From: Chloroflexi bacterium OLB13
Lineage (GTDB): Bacteria > Chloroflexota > Anaerolineae > Aggregatilineales > Phototrophicaceae
NCBI GenBank assembly: GCA_001567485.1
Contig: JZRA01000104.1
Coordinates: forward strand, 1 to 53,575
Direction of reading: 5' to 3'
Length of the DNA stretch: 53,575 bases
Part shown: positions 34,237 to 42,829 of the stretch, piece after piece
Layout: the number at the start of each line of letters is the position of its first letter
Position numbering within the stretch: the stretch's first letter is position 1
Translations under genes and position numbers: made by a program
Notes under the pieces: generated by a model
What the model was told of the DNA's origin: nothing
What the model saw: only the letters and a program-made list of their open reading frames with translations
Databases searched by the model: none

Positions 34237-35568
34237 TTACACCCTCTGATTGACAGCACGGTTGCGCAGGTAAATCGCGGCGGAATTCATGGCGAGCAGC
34301 AGCGCCATCAGCACAATGATGGCGGCGCTGGCGTTGAAGCGGAACAACTCGTCGGGCTGACCCGTCCACGCGTAGATTTGCATGGGCAGCACGGTGAAGC
34401 GGGATCCGGGGCCGGTGGGATCGGTGTTGATGAACGTCGCGGCGATGCCGAACAGCGGCGCGGTTTCACCAATCGCCCGCGACAGCCCCAGAATCGCGCC
34501 GGTTAGAATGCCCGGAAGCGCCGACGGAAGCAGCTGCCGCGAGAGGGTCTGCCAGCGGGTCGCGCCGAGGCCGTAAGATGCTTCGCGGAGGCTGGAGGGC
34601 ACCGCCCGCAGCGCCTCACGCGCACTGATGATGATGATCGGCAGAATCAGCAGCGAAAGGGTGAGCGCGCCAGAGACGATACTGCGCCCGCCAGTGACGC
34701 CCTCGAATGTCCGCACGAAGACGGTGAGGCCCAGCATGCCGTAGATGATCGACGGGACGCCAGCCAGATTGCGGATGTTCGTCTCGATGATCCGATTAAA
34801 CCAGTTGTCGGACGCGTATTCTTCCAGATACAGCGCCGCGCCGACGCCCAGCGGAAACGAGATCAACACCGTCAGCGCGAGCAGCCATGCCGTACCCAAG
34901 ATCGCTTGACGAATGCCGGTCTCGACCGGCCGTGACGAGAGCTGCGACGTGACGAACCGGACGTCCAGCCACGATTTGAAAACGAGTTCCGAGTCGGGGT
35001 AGTTCGTCAGCATGTCAACTTCGATCGCGGCCCGATTCAGCAGGCTCTCGTGCAGCGACCACCCCTTGTCGATCTCGGTTTTCACGATCTCTGCGTCGAT
35101 GATCGCGCGCAGCACGTCTTCGCTCACATTGAGGCCGAGCAGCTCCGCAAAGATCCGGTTGCGTTCCGCTTCGGGAAGATCCGTTGGCAGCAGCCCGTGA
35201 ACCGTTTCGGGCACGTCGCCGTCGATGCTTTCGCCGAGCGTCAGGCGGGTGAACGCCGCCGGATCACCACGGTACAGATTGTCGCGCACGATGACGAGCA
35301 AGCGGCGCGGAACGTGCTCAAGCAGCACGGCCGCCAGCTCCGGAGGCGATAGCTCGGCGAGCGGCCGTTCCGCCAACGTATCTGGATCGACCGTGTATCG
35401 CTGCGCCACCAGCCCGAACGCTTGGTTGACGACGTTCAGCAGCAGCAGCGCAAGCACGATGATCGAGACGGCCAATGTCGCAAGGGAGAGCCGCTGCATG
35501 ATGAGCGTGCGCGCGTTCCGCCGCTTGACCTGTGACCGGTATGCTCCGGAGTCGATCAGGTTCGCCAT
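34237..35568 (-). CDS. pstA: Phosphate ABC transporter permease PstA with an extra extracytoplasmic segment
   Basis: 443 residues, against a usual 280-300. The first helix (about 26-50) is followed by about 150 residues not seen in ordinary PstA (Leu/Glu/Arg-rich, for example [20 protein letters not shown] and [20 protein letters not shown]). The permease core then follows with [52 protein letters not shown] and [16 protein letters not shown] (EAA loop that contacts PstB). The ATG lies 5 bases after the pstC stop. Confidence 0.93.
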   Translation of the reverse strand: MANLIDSGAYRSQVKRRNARTLIMQRLSLATLAVSIIVLALLLLNVVNQAFGLVAQRYTVDPDTLAERPLAELSPPELAAVLLEHVPRRLLVIVRDNLYRGDPAAFTRLTLGESIDGDVPETVHGLLPTDLPEAERNRIFAELLGLNVSEDVLRAIIDAEIVKTEIDKGWSLHESLLNRAAIEVDMLTNYPDSELVFKSWLDVRFVTSQLSSRPVETGIRQAILGTAWLLALTVLISFPLGVGAALYLEEYASDNWFNRIIETNIRNLAGVPSIIYGMLGLTVFVRTFEGVTGGRSIVSGALTLSLLILPIIIISAREALRAVPSSLREASYGLGATRWQTLSRQLLPSALPGILTGAILGLSRAIGETAPLFGIAATFINTDPTGPGSRFTVLPMQIYAWTGQPDELFRFNASAAIIVLMALLLAMNSAAIYLRNRAVNQRV

Positions 35569-35573
35569 CGGCC

Positions 35574-37022
35574 CTAGTACCTTTCGCGCAGACGGCGAGA
35601 GATCAAGTCGCTGACGATGTTGAGCGCCAGCGTCGACACAAACAGCGTCATGCCGACCGCGAAGATGCTGGTGTAGTCCAGCGAACCGTAGGAGATGTCT
35701 CCGGTGCTGATGCGCGCGATATGGCCGGCCATCGTCTCTGCGCTTTGGCGCAGGTCGAACGTGAAGTTCGGGCCAGCGCCCGCGGCCAACAGCACCACCA
35801 TCGTTTCGCCCACCGCACGCGACATGGCGAGGATGATCCCGGCCGAAATGCCGCTGACCGCCGCCGGCAGTACGACTTTGACCGTTGTCTCAAGGCGTGT
35901 CGCGCCGACAGCGTAAGACGCCTCGCGGAGCGAGCGCGGCACGGCGCTGATGGCGTCCTCGCACATCGAGCTAATCAGCGGAGTAATGAGAACGCCAACA
36001 GTGATCCCCGCTGCCAGCATGTTCAGCGAGTTGAGCGATGCGCCGAACAGCAGGTTTCGTAAGGTCGGCGTGACGAACGTGAGGGCGAAGAAGCCGTACA
36101 CGACGGTCGGGATGCCAGCCAGCACTTCGAGGGTCGGCTTGAGGGCATTACGGACGCCGGGCCGGGCGTACTCGCTCAAATAGACCGCCGCGCCGAGGCC
36201 GAGGGGAATGGCAACCGCCAGCGCGACGCCGCTAATCAGCAGCGTGGCGGTGATGAGCGGAAGGATGCCGAACTCGCCACTTTGAGGCTGCCACAGCGTG
36301 TTTGAGATGAACTCGCCGAACGTGACGGGATCCGGAATCGCGATGTTGGCGCCGGCGGTGTGATTGTTGACCACCGTGCCTTGAACGCCGCGCTCAACGG
36401 TCAGCGTATCCCCTTCGACCGCGCTCACGCGCATGATCTCGGCGTCGACTTCGATCTCTTCGCCGGGCGTAAACAAGTGACCAAACCCCGTGCTGACCCT
36501 AAGCGACGTGTCATCAGAGGGCAGGGCTTCGGCGGCTTTGGCGAGATCTTCGGTCATGGGCGTGATCGCTGTCCCGGCCGGATACGCCGCCGGCTGCGTG
36601 CCTTTCATCCCACGCGTGACCTCGATGGTCGACGTGCCGCGCTTCGTGATGCGCATGATCTCGCTGCCGACGAGCAGATACTGCTGATTGTTGAACTGGC
36701 TGCCGTCGGCGAGATAAACGAACGGCAGTGATATCGTGTGGTCTTCGATGGCCGTGGTGAGCTGCGCCAGCGGCTCGCTGGCTGCAACCGGCTGTCGTGC
36801 CAAGACCCACGCGCGCGCCTGAAAGAACGCCACCGTGTTGCCGGCAAGAACGAGGACGATGCCAACCGTCGTGAAGATCGAGACAATCCCGCACGCCATC
36901 AAGACTGCGCGAATCAGCGCCTCGCCGGGGCGGAAGCGGCGGGATAGATCGGGGCCGTCCTCGACCTCGAACACGGCGAGGCTGGGCGCGCCCGGCAGCT
37001 CATACGATCTGCTTCTTTGCAT
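35574..37022 (-). CDS. pstC: Phosphate ABC transporter permease PstC with a duplicated beta-type insertion
   Basis: 482 residues, against a usual 300-320. The ATG at 37022 follows AAGGAAG. The first helix is at about 37-65, and the core resumes at about 233 with TFGEFISNTLWQPQSGEFG. Later come YLSEYARPGVRNALKPTLEV, AGIPTVVYGFFAL and the EAA loop SLREASYAVGATRLET. The extra block, about residues 83-232, holds two similar units: SEIMRITKRGTSTIEVTRGM (near 120) and AEIMRVSAVEGDTLTVERGV (near 194). Each is followed by a GT and AG-x-x-I ending, a pattern I associate with small beta modules of phage tail proteins. It faces the outside between helices one and two. Confidence 0.93.
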   Translation of the reverse strand: MQRSRSYELPGAPSLAVFEVEDGPDLSRRFRPGEALIRAVLMACGIVSIFTTVGIVLVLAGNTVAFFQARAWVLARQPVAASEPLAQLTTAIEDHTISLPFVYLADGSQFNNQQYLLVGSEIMRITKRGTSTIEVTRGMKGTQPAAYPAGTAITPMTEDLAKAAEALPSDDTSLRVSTGFGHLFTPGEEIEVDAEIMRVSAVEGDTLTVERGVQGTVVNNHTAGANIAIPDPVTFGEFISNTLWQPQSGEFGILPLITATLLISGVALAVAIPLGLGAAVYLSEYARPGVRNALKPTLEVLAGIPTVVYGFFALTFVTPTLRNLLFGASLNSLNMLAAGITVGVLITPLISSMCEDAISAVPRSLREASYAVGATRLETTVKVVLPAAVSGISAGIILAMSRAVGETMVVLLAAGAGPNFTFDLRQSAETMAGHIARISTGDISYGSLDYTSIFAVGMTLFVSTLALNIVSDLISRRLRERY

Positions 37023-37138
37023 TCTGGCTTCCTTACTTCGCTAACGTCTGAAAGTCAGCGGACTTCATTTCTCACTTTGGAGCGATAAACAGACGGCACG
37101 ACTCGCACTCGCTCCGTGTCCGCCGCGTCAAGCACACG

Positions 37139-37195
37139 AAGGGAGCGTGCCTCACTGCGCGCTCCCTTGTCACATGGGCCAACGACCGGCCCATG
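37139..37195 (-). other. Two tandem perfect hairpins between pstS and pstC
   Basis: CATGGGCC (37173-37180) pairs perfectly with GGCCCATG (37188-37195) around a 7-base loop. AAGGGAGCG (37139-37147) pairs perfectly with CGCTCCCTT (37160-37168). They begin 8 bases after the pstS stop and have no T-tract. Such stems often protect the upstream message or end part of the transcripts, which would give more PstS than permease. Confidence 0.6.
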
Positions 37196-37202
37196 GTATG
37201 AG

Positions 37203-38563
37203 TTAGTTTGAACTGCTTGCGGTGTTCACCAACGCCACGGCTACCAGCTTGGCGGTGTTGAAGGCATACGGATTGGCCGGGAAGTAGCCCGTCGCCGCGA
37301 TGGCATCCGGCATCCGGCTCAGCGTGTAGAGCAGATACTGCCCGACATACGGTTTCTCGACAAGGACATCGGCGGCGGTGTAGATGAACAGTGGACGGGC
37401 CAGCACATAAGCACCGCTGGCGACGCTTTCGGCGGTCGGGGCCACACCGTCGACGGCGACCAGTTTGACGCGGTCGGTGTTCTGGACGTAGTAGGCGTAG
37501 CGAAGTAGCCGATCGCGCATTCGTTGGCTGCGACGCCGTCCAAGAGCACGTTGTCATCCTCGTTCAGGTTGAGCTGGCCGGCGGCGAGGATCGGCGCCGT
37601 GTCCTCCTCGAACACGACTTCGGTGAAGAAGTCGAACGTGCCGCTGTCGGTGCCCGGCGAATAGCGCACGATCTCGCACTCCGGGAAGCCGGGGCGGACA
37701 TCAGCCCACGTCACGGCGGTCGAGAAGGCCAGCGCCAGTTCGGCGAGCGTGAGATCACCAGCCCAGTCGTTGGCGGGGTTGACGACGACCGACAGGCCGT
37801 CGTCGCCGATGCGGAACTCGACCGGAACGCGGTTATTGTTGGCCGCGCACGCGTCGATCTCGCTCTGGCGGATCGCACGGCTCGCGTTGGCGATGTCGCT
37901 GGGGCTTTCGGCGGCGCAGAAGCGCTCGTAGCCGGCGCCTGTACCGATGCTGTCCACCGTGATCTCTCCGGTGTAACCCTCGGCGGCGAACTCGGCGGCG
38001 ATGAACTGAGACACCGGGAAGACCGTCGAACTGCCTGCGTTGGCGATGTCGCCGGTCACGCCGGCCGCCAGTACCTCAGGAAGTGCGATCGGCGGGATGA
38101 TGACGCTGTCGATGGTATGTACGACGCCGTTGCTCGCTGCTTTATCAGCGGTGATGACCCGGGCCTGATCCACGAGCAGATCGGCATCTTCAGCGGTGAG
38201 AGTGATTGCAGCGCCGTTCATCGAAGTGACCGGGCCGGACACCGCCTGATCGCGGGTCATGGCCGCACCCGGAACGACGTGGTAGGTGAGAACGCTGGTC
38301 AAGACTTCGGGATTCGAGGTCAGGTATTCGACGACGAAGTCGGGCAGCGCGGCGAACGCGTCATTGGTCGGGGCGAAAACCGTGAACGGGCCTTCATTGC
38401 TTAGCGTATCGGCCAGCCCGGCGGCTTCCACCAGACTCGCCAGCGTCGAGAGATCCGGATCACCGGCGATAAGCTCGACAAGGTTCTGATCCTGAGCCAC
38501 CACGGCGCCCGTCAAAACCAGCGCGATGACCAGCACAATCGCTAATGCACGGAACTTCTGCAT
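37203..38563 (-). CDS. pstS: Phosphate-binding PstS-type protein with an N-terminal fasciclin (FAS1) domain, frameshifted
   Basis: The ATG at 38563 follows GAGGAGCTAGAGG. A signal peptide (about 1-23) leads into a FAS1 domain (about 25-155) with LVELIAGDPDLSTLASLVEA, FTVFAPTNDAFAALP (H1), LTYHVVPGA and NGVVHTIDSVIIPP (H2). The PBP-like domain follows with GDIANAGSSTVFPVSQFIAA, DSIGTGAGYERFC, DIANASRAIRQSE and RYSPGTDSGTFDFF, all PstS phosphate-site segments. The frame breaks near 37495-37505 after ECAIGYF; the other frame continues with YAYYVQNTDRVKLVAVDGV to the stop. One added base (restoring the usual IGYFGYAYY) gives 453 residues. First gene of the pst operon. The FAS1 fusion is unusual for PstS. 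Confidence 0.9.
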
Positions 38564-39008
38564 GTAACCTCTAGCTCCTCGTTAGACAGGGTAGGTGATG
38601 TCGCGGCACATACCGCAACTTCGCGCCTAGACTACCGGTACTGGGTTAACGTGCTGGGGTCGCCCATTTAAGACCTGCGCTGGACGGTCTTAACGAAAGT
38701 ACAAAATCGGACAGGAGTCCTTAACAGTCGATCCGATCCTCCCTGATGATACCTCATTTTCGAACCCGGCCGCGTCGCAGCACGTATCAGAAGCGGTGCT
38801 GGCGTTGGCGATCGCGCATCCACCCACTTTCCGGTGGTTTACAGACCATCACTTGTCGATTACGCTTTTTGGGTGCTAAGATGGTTCTGTATGGTTCGCA
38901 ACGGGTCATCATAGAACCATTTCGGGCATTGGAACATTCTCAAATGTTCAAGATCCGTTAGACTTCAAGTACAATAGAAGTCTGCACACCTTCAGGAGAA
39001 CATGATTC
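38564..39008. promoter_or_regulatory. 445-base regulatory spacer between pstS and the ABC exporter, rich in inverted repeats
   Basis: No gene is visible. Perfect inverted repeats are: TTAAGACC (38668-38675) with GGTCTTAA (38686-38693), about 105 bases upstream of pstS; ATGGTTCT (38881-38888) with AGAACCAT (38913-38920); GAACATT (38932-38938) with AATGTTC (38943-38949); and AGACTTC (38960-38966) with GAAGTCT (38977-38983). TTAAC also occurs directly repeated at 38646, 38690 and 38721, reminiscent of PhoP-type boxes. The two right-hand repeats are placed like operators of the exporter, and the left ones like sites for phosphate control. Functions are inferred. Confidence 0.5.
38947..38975 (+). 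promoter_or_regulatory. Candidate promoter of the ABC exporter operon
   Basis: TACAAT (38970-38975) lies 34 bases before the GTG start, with TTCAAG (38947-38952) at 17-base spacing. The -10 box sits in the loop of the inverted repeat AGACTTC/GAAGTCT, so a repressor bound there would block it. Confidence 0.45.
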
Positions 39009-40844
39009 GTGGCAGTCAGTGCTTCCGCCCCCCATCTCACGCACCTGATAAAACGGCCGGATTACGACCTTCAGGATGCCATCCAGTCGAACCGTCTGCG
39101 CGGACTCTGGCGCCTGATGACCGGATACCGCCGGCACTACTTCGGCGCGATTGCGGCTCAGGCGGTCGCGGTAGGCGCCAAGACAACGGCGCTGATGCTG
39201 CTGAGCCTGTTCGTTGACGACATCCTGTTCCGCGACGATATGCTGACGATTGTGCCGTTCGTCGCGCTCGGCTTCCTGCTGCTCGCGCTGACTGAAGGCG
39301 GCGGGTCGTTCACGAGCAACCGGCTTGCGGCGCAGACATCCGAGGGTGTCACGCTGCGGCTGCGCAATTATCTGTACGACCACTTACAGCGGCAGAACTT
39401 CACGTATCACGACACGCACCCCACCGGCGATCAGGTACAGCGTGTGACGTCGGATGTCCGTGCTATCGGCGCGTTCTTCACCGAACAAGGCGTGTGGATG
39501 GGGCGCATCGTGCTCCTGTTCGTCGTTAATGTCGCAGCGATTGCGACGATACATGCCCCGTTGGCGCTGGTCTCGTCGCTTGTCGTGCCGCTGGTGGTGG
39601 TGGTCTCGCTGTTCTTCTTCAGGCGCGTCAACAAGCGTTACGAAGAAATGCAGACGCAGGAAGCCATCGTATCGACACGCCTGCAAGAGAACCTGACGGG
39701 CGTGCGCGTCGTCAAGGCGTTCGCACGGCAGAACCACGAGATGGAACGCTTCGATCAGGAGAACTACAAGCACTTCCTGAAGGGGCGTCGCCTGCTGATC
39801 ATGCACTCGCTGTTCTGGCCGACCACCGACCTGCTGACTGGCTTTCATCAGATCCTCGTGCTGTATCTCGGTGCGCGCCTCGCCCTCAACGGTGAGATCA
39901 CCGCCGGCCAGTTCATCGCGTTCGCCGGTATGGTCGTCTATGTGATCCACCCCATGCGCAACTTGGGGCGTCTGATCGTTCAGGCATCGGCGGCGATGGT
40001 CAGCTACGACCGCGTGATGGAGATCATCCGCAGCCCGCGCGAGCCGCTGGGCGAGGCAGAGACCCCGCCGGTTCCGGCCATCCGGGGCAGTGTTGAGTTC
40101 GATCATGTGTCTTACGAGTATGAACACGGCCTGCCCGTCCTGACCGACGTGTCGTTTGAGGTCAAGCCGGGCGAAGTTATCGCCTTGATGGGCGCGACGG
40201 GCAGCGGCAAGACGACCGTCATCAATCTGCTGATGCGCTTCTACGAACACTCCAAAGGCCGCATCCTAATTGACGGCGTCGACCTTCAGGATTACCCGCG
40301 CGACTTTTTGCGTCGCAGCATCGGCGTAGTTGAGCAAGAGCCGTTCCTGTTCAGCCGCACGATCAAGGAGAACATCCTATACGGCGTCGACCGACCAGTG
40401 ACCGATGATGAGGTGTACGAGGCGGCGCGTGCCGCGGCGATCCACCACGTTATCGAGAGCTTCCCGAACGGCTACTCGACGATGGTCGGCGAGCGCGGCG
40501 TCACGCTGTCAGGCGGACAGAAGCAGCGCGTAGCGATTGCGCGCACCCTGCTGAAGAACCCGCGTATCCTCGTTCTGGACGACGCGACCTCGTCGGTGGA
40601 CAGCGAGACCGAAGCGGCCATCCGCGACGCGATTCGCCAGCTGCTGCCGGGCCGGACGGGCTTCATCGTCGCCCATCGCGTTCAAACCGTGATGAGCGCG
40701 GACAAGATCATCGTTTTCGAAAAGGGCCGTATCGTGCAGACCGGCACGCACGACGAACTGATCGCACAAGACGGCTTCTACCAGCGCATCTTTGACATGC
40801 AGTCGCGTATCGAGGAAGAACTCGAGAGGGAACTCAACGCATGA
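39009..40844 (+). CDS. ABC exporter subunit 1 (half-transporter with degenerate catalytic site)
   Basis: 611 residues from GTG 39009, which follows AGGAG by 10 bases. Six transmembrane helices in the first 330 residues form a type IV ABC exporter domain. The NBD has Walker A GATGSGKTTVINLL, the Q loop region GVVEQEPFLFSRTIKENILY, an intact signature LSGGQKQRVAIARTLL and Walker B ILVLDDATSSVD. The residue after the Walker B Asp is Asp instead of the catalytic Glu, which is typical of one partner of heterodimeric exporters such as TM287/288 or LmrCD. It overlaps the second subunit by ATGA. The substrate (drug, lipid or peptide) cannot be told. Confidence 0.9.
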   Translation: MAVSASAPHLTHLIKRPDYDLQDAIQSNRLRGLWRLMTGYRRHYFGAIAAQAVAVGAKTTALMLLSLFVDDILFRDDMLTIVPFVALGFLLLALTEGGGSFTSNRLAAQTSEGVTLRLRNYLYDHLQRQNFTYHDTHPTGDQVQRVTSDVRAIGAFFTEQGVWMGRIVLLFVVNVAAIATIHAPLALVSSLVVPLVVVVSLFFFRRVNKRYEEMQTQEAIVSTRLQENLTGVRVVKAFARQNHEMERFDQENYKHFLKGRRLLIMHSLFWPTTDLLTGFHQILVLYLGARLALNGEITAGQFIAFAGMVVYVIHPMRNLGRLIVQASAAMVSYDRVMEIIRSPREPLGEAETPPVPAIRGSVEFDHVSYEYEHGLPVLTDVSFEVKPGEVIALMGATGSGKTTVINLLMRFYEHSKGRILIDGVDLQDYPRDFLRRSIGVVEQEPFLFSRTIKENILYGVDRPVTDDEVYEAARAAAIHHVIESFPNGYSTMVGERGVTLSGGQKQRVAIARTLLKNPRILVLDDATSSVDSETEAAIRDAIRQLLPGRTGFIVAHRVQTVMSADKIIVFEKGRIVQTGTHDELIAQDGFYQRIFDMQSRIEEELERELNA

Positions 40845-42696
40845 GTGAGGTCGAACGTTTTGAAGAAGAGGAATTCAGCTCGCAGCTCAACGGCGGCACG
40901 ATCCGCCGCTTGATCGGCCAGTTGAAGCCCTATCGACGTGCAGTCATTGTGTTCCTCGGCGCTGCGATGGGCGTGAGCCTGCTTGAATCTTACTTCACGC
41001 TGCTGACCAAGCGGATCGTCGACGAGGGCATCGTGGCGAACAACCCGGATGTGCTGCTCGGACTGGCGGCGCAGTATCTGGGCCTGATGGTGCTTTTCGC
41101 CGCGATGGTGTTCACGTTCATCTATATCTGCGGCATCCTCGGCTACCGCGTGCAGTACGACATGCGCAAGCGGATGTTCGAGCATTTGCAGCGCCTATCG
41201 TTCAGCTACTACGACCGCAAGCCGGTGGGCTGGATCATGTCACGCCTCACCAGTGACCCCGAACGCGTTTCCAACGTGCTGACGTGGGGGTTCTTGGACG
41301 TCACGTGGGCGGTCACGAACATCACCATGTCGCTGATCTTCATGGCGACCATCAGCTGGCAGCTGGCGCTGATCGTCGCGCTGTTGATGCCGATCATCAT
41401 TCGCGTGGCGATTTGGTTCAAGCAGCGTATTCTGGTTGAGTATCGTAACGTTCGTAAGCTGAACTCCATGATCTCCGGCGAATACAACGAGAGCATCACC
41501 GGCATCCGCGTGATCAAGTCGATGCGCCGTGAGAACAAGAACTTAGGCGAGTTCAGCAACTTGACGCACAACTACCATCGGTCGGCCTACCGCGCTGCCT
41601 ATATGTCGGCGCTGTTCCTGCCAACGGTGCAGATTATCAGCGCGGTTGCCGTTGGCGCGGTGGCGTGGTACGGCGGCTGGCAGGTCAGCACCGGACTGCT
41701 GACCATCGGCGGCATTCAGGCGTTCGTCAGCTACATCACGTTCATGATGTGGCCGGTGCAGGATGTCGCGCGCGTGTACGCCGACCTTCAGCACGCGGTT
41801 GCCTCGGCAGAGCGTATGTTCTCGCTGCTCGACAGCCAGCCGGACGCGTCGACAAGGAAAACGCGGCCGACCCGAAGACACTGCTCGGCGAGATCAAGTT
41901 CGAGAACGTCGACTTTTACTACGAGCCAGAGAAGCCGGTGCTCAAAAACTTCAGCCTGACGGTCAAGCCGGGTGAGACGATTGCCCTAGTCGGCGCAACC
42001 GGCGGTGGCAAGAGCACGATCGTGAACCTGTTGTGCCGGTTCTATGAGCCGCGCGCCGGCCGGATCACGATCGGCGGGACGGACTACACCGACTTCACCC
42101 TGCACGGCATTCACAGCCGGATCGGTATGGTGCTGCAAACACCGCATCTGTTCAGCGGGACGATCCGCGACAACATCCGCTACGGACGGCTTGACGCCAC
42201 CGACGAGCAAATCGAACAGGCGGCGAAGGCGGCAGGTGCGCATGCGTTCATCTGCGCGCTGGAGAAGGGGTACGATGAGGAGGTCGGCGAGGGCGGTATC
42301 CTGCTGTCGGTCGGCCAGAAGCAGCTGCTGAGCCTAGCGCGGGCCGTGCTGGCCGCTCCGGAAATCTTCATCATGGACGAGGCGACCTCGTCGGTCGATA
42401 CGCTGACCGAAGCGCTCATCCAGCAGGGCATGGAGCAGATCATGAAGGGGCGCACCAGCTTCGTGATCGCGCATCGGCTAAGCACCATTAAGCGGGCGGA
42501 TCGTATCATCGTCGTCTCTAACGGTCAGATTCAAGAGATGGGGTCGCACAGCGAACTGCTGCGCAAGAAGGGGTACTACTACAACCTGTACACCCAGCAG
42601 TTCCGGCAGGAGTTGGAACGCAGTTACGATGACGTGTTCCGCGTGTCGGACGACGATCAATCATCCGAAGAACCGTTGGAGAAGGCCACGGCCTGA
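40841..42696 (+). CDS. ABC exporter subunit 2, frameshifted between its two domains
   Basis: Starts in the ATGA overlap with subunit 1. The first frame gives the six-helix domain (to about residue 335, FSLLDSQPD) and then runs out of frame at 41843-41850. The other frame continues with VDKENAADPKTLLGEIKFEN and the complete NBD: Walker A GATGGGKSTIVNLL, signature LSVGQKQLLSLARAVL, Walker B IFIMDEATSSVD with the catalytic Glu, and the H-loop FVIAHRLST. One added base gives 618 residues. Signature LSVGQ instead of LSGGQ fits its place opposite the degenerate Walker B of subunit 1. The break is probably a sequence error. Confidence 0.88.
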
Positions 42697-42719
42697 GCGA
42701 ATAGATCACGGCAGTGTGG

Positions 42720-42748
42720 CGGGGCGTCTGTGAACGGCGCCCCGTTTT
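42720..42748 (+). terminator. Intrinsic terminator after the ABC exporter operon
   Basis: CGGGGCG (42720-42726) pairs perfectly with CGCCCCG (42738-42744) around an 11-base loop and is followed directly by TTTT. It begins 23 bases after the stop of the second subunit. Confidence 0.7.
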
Positions 42749-42789
42749 CGTTCCCGCAGCGGTGAGTGCCGGTCACCGTGCGTTCGCGG

Positions 42790-42795
42790 TACAAT
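42790..42795 (+). promoter_or_regulatory. Possible -10 box of the helicase-associated-domain gene
   Basis: TACAAT at 42790-42795 lies 34 bases before GTG 42830 and right after the upstream terminator. No convincing -35 box stands at 16-18 bases. It supports the GTG start over the TTG at 42803. Confidence 0.35.
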
Positions 42796-42829
42796 AGAAC
42801 GATTGTTTGGGCATGTTTGGGGTCTGACA

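Noticed and set aside
37203..37520. A separate small gene after pstS
   Set aside because: It continues the PstS fold exactly where the first frame is lost and has no start signal of its own.
38740..38800. A tRNA gene near TTCGAACCCGG in the pstS-exporter spacer
   Set aside because: No acceptor or anticodon stem can be paired around it.
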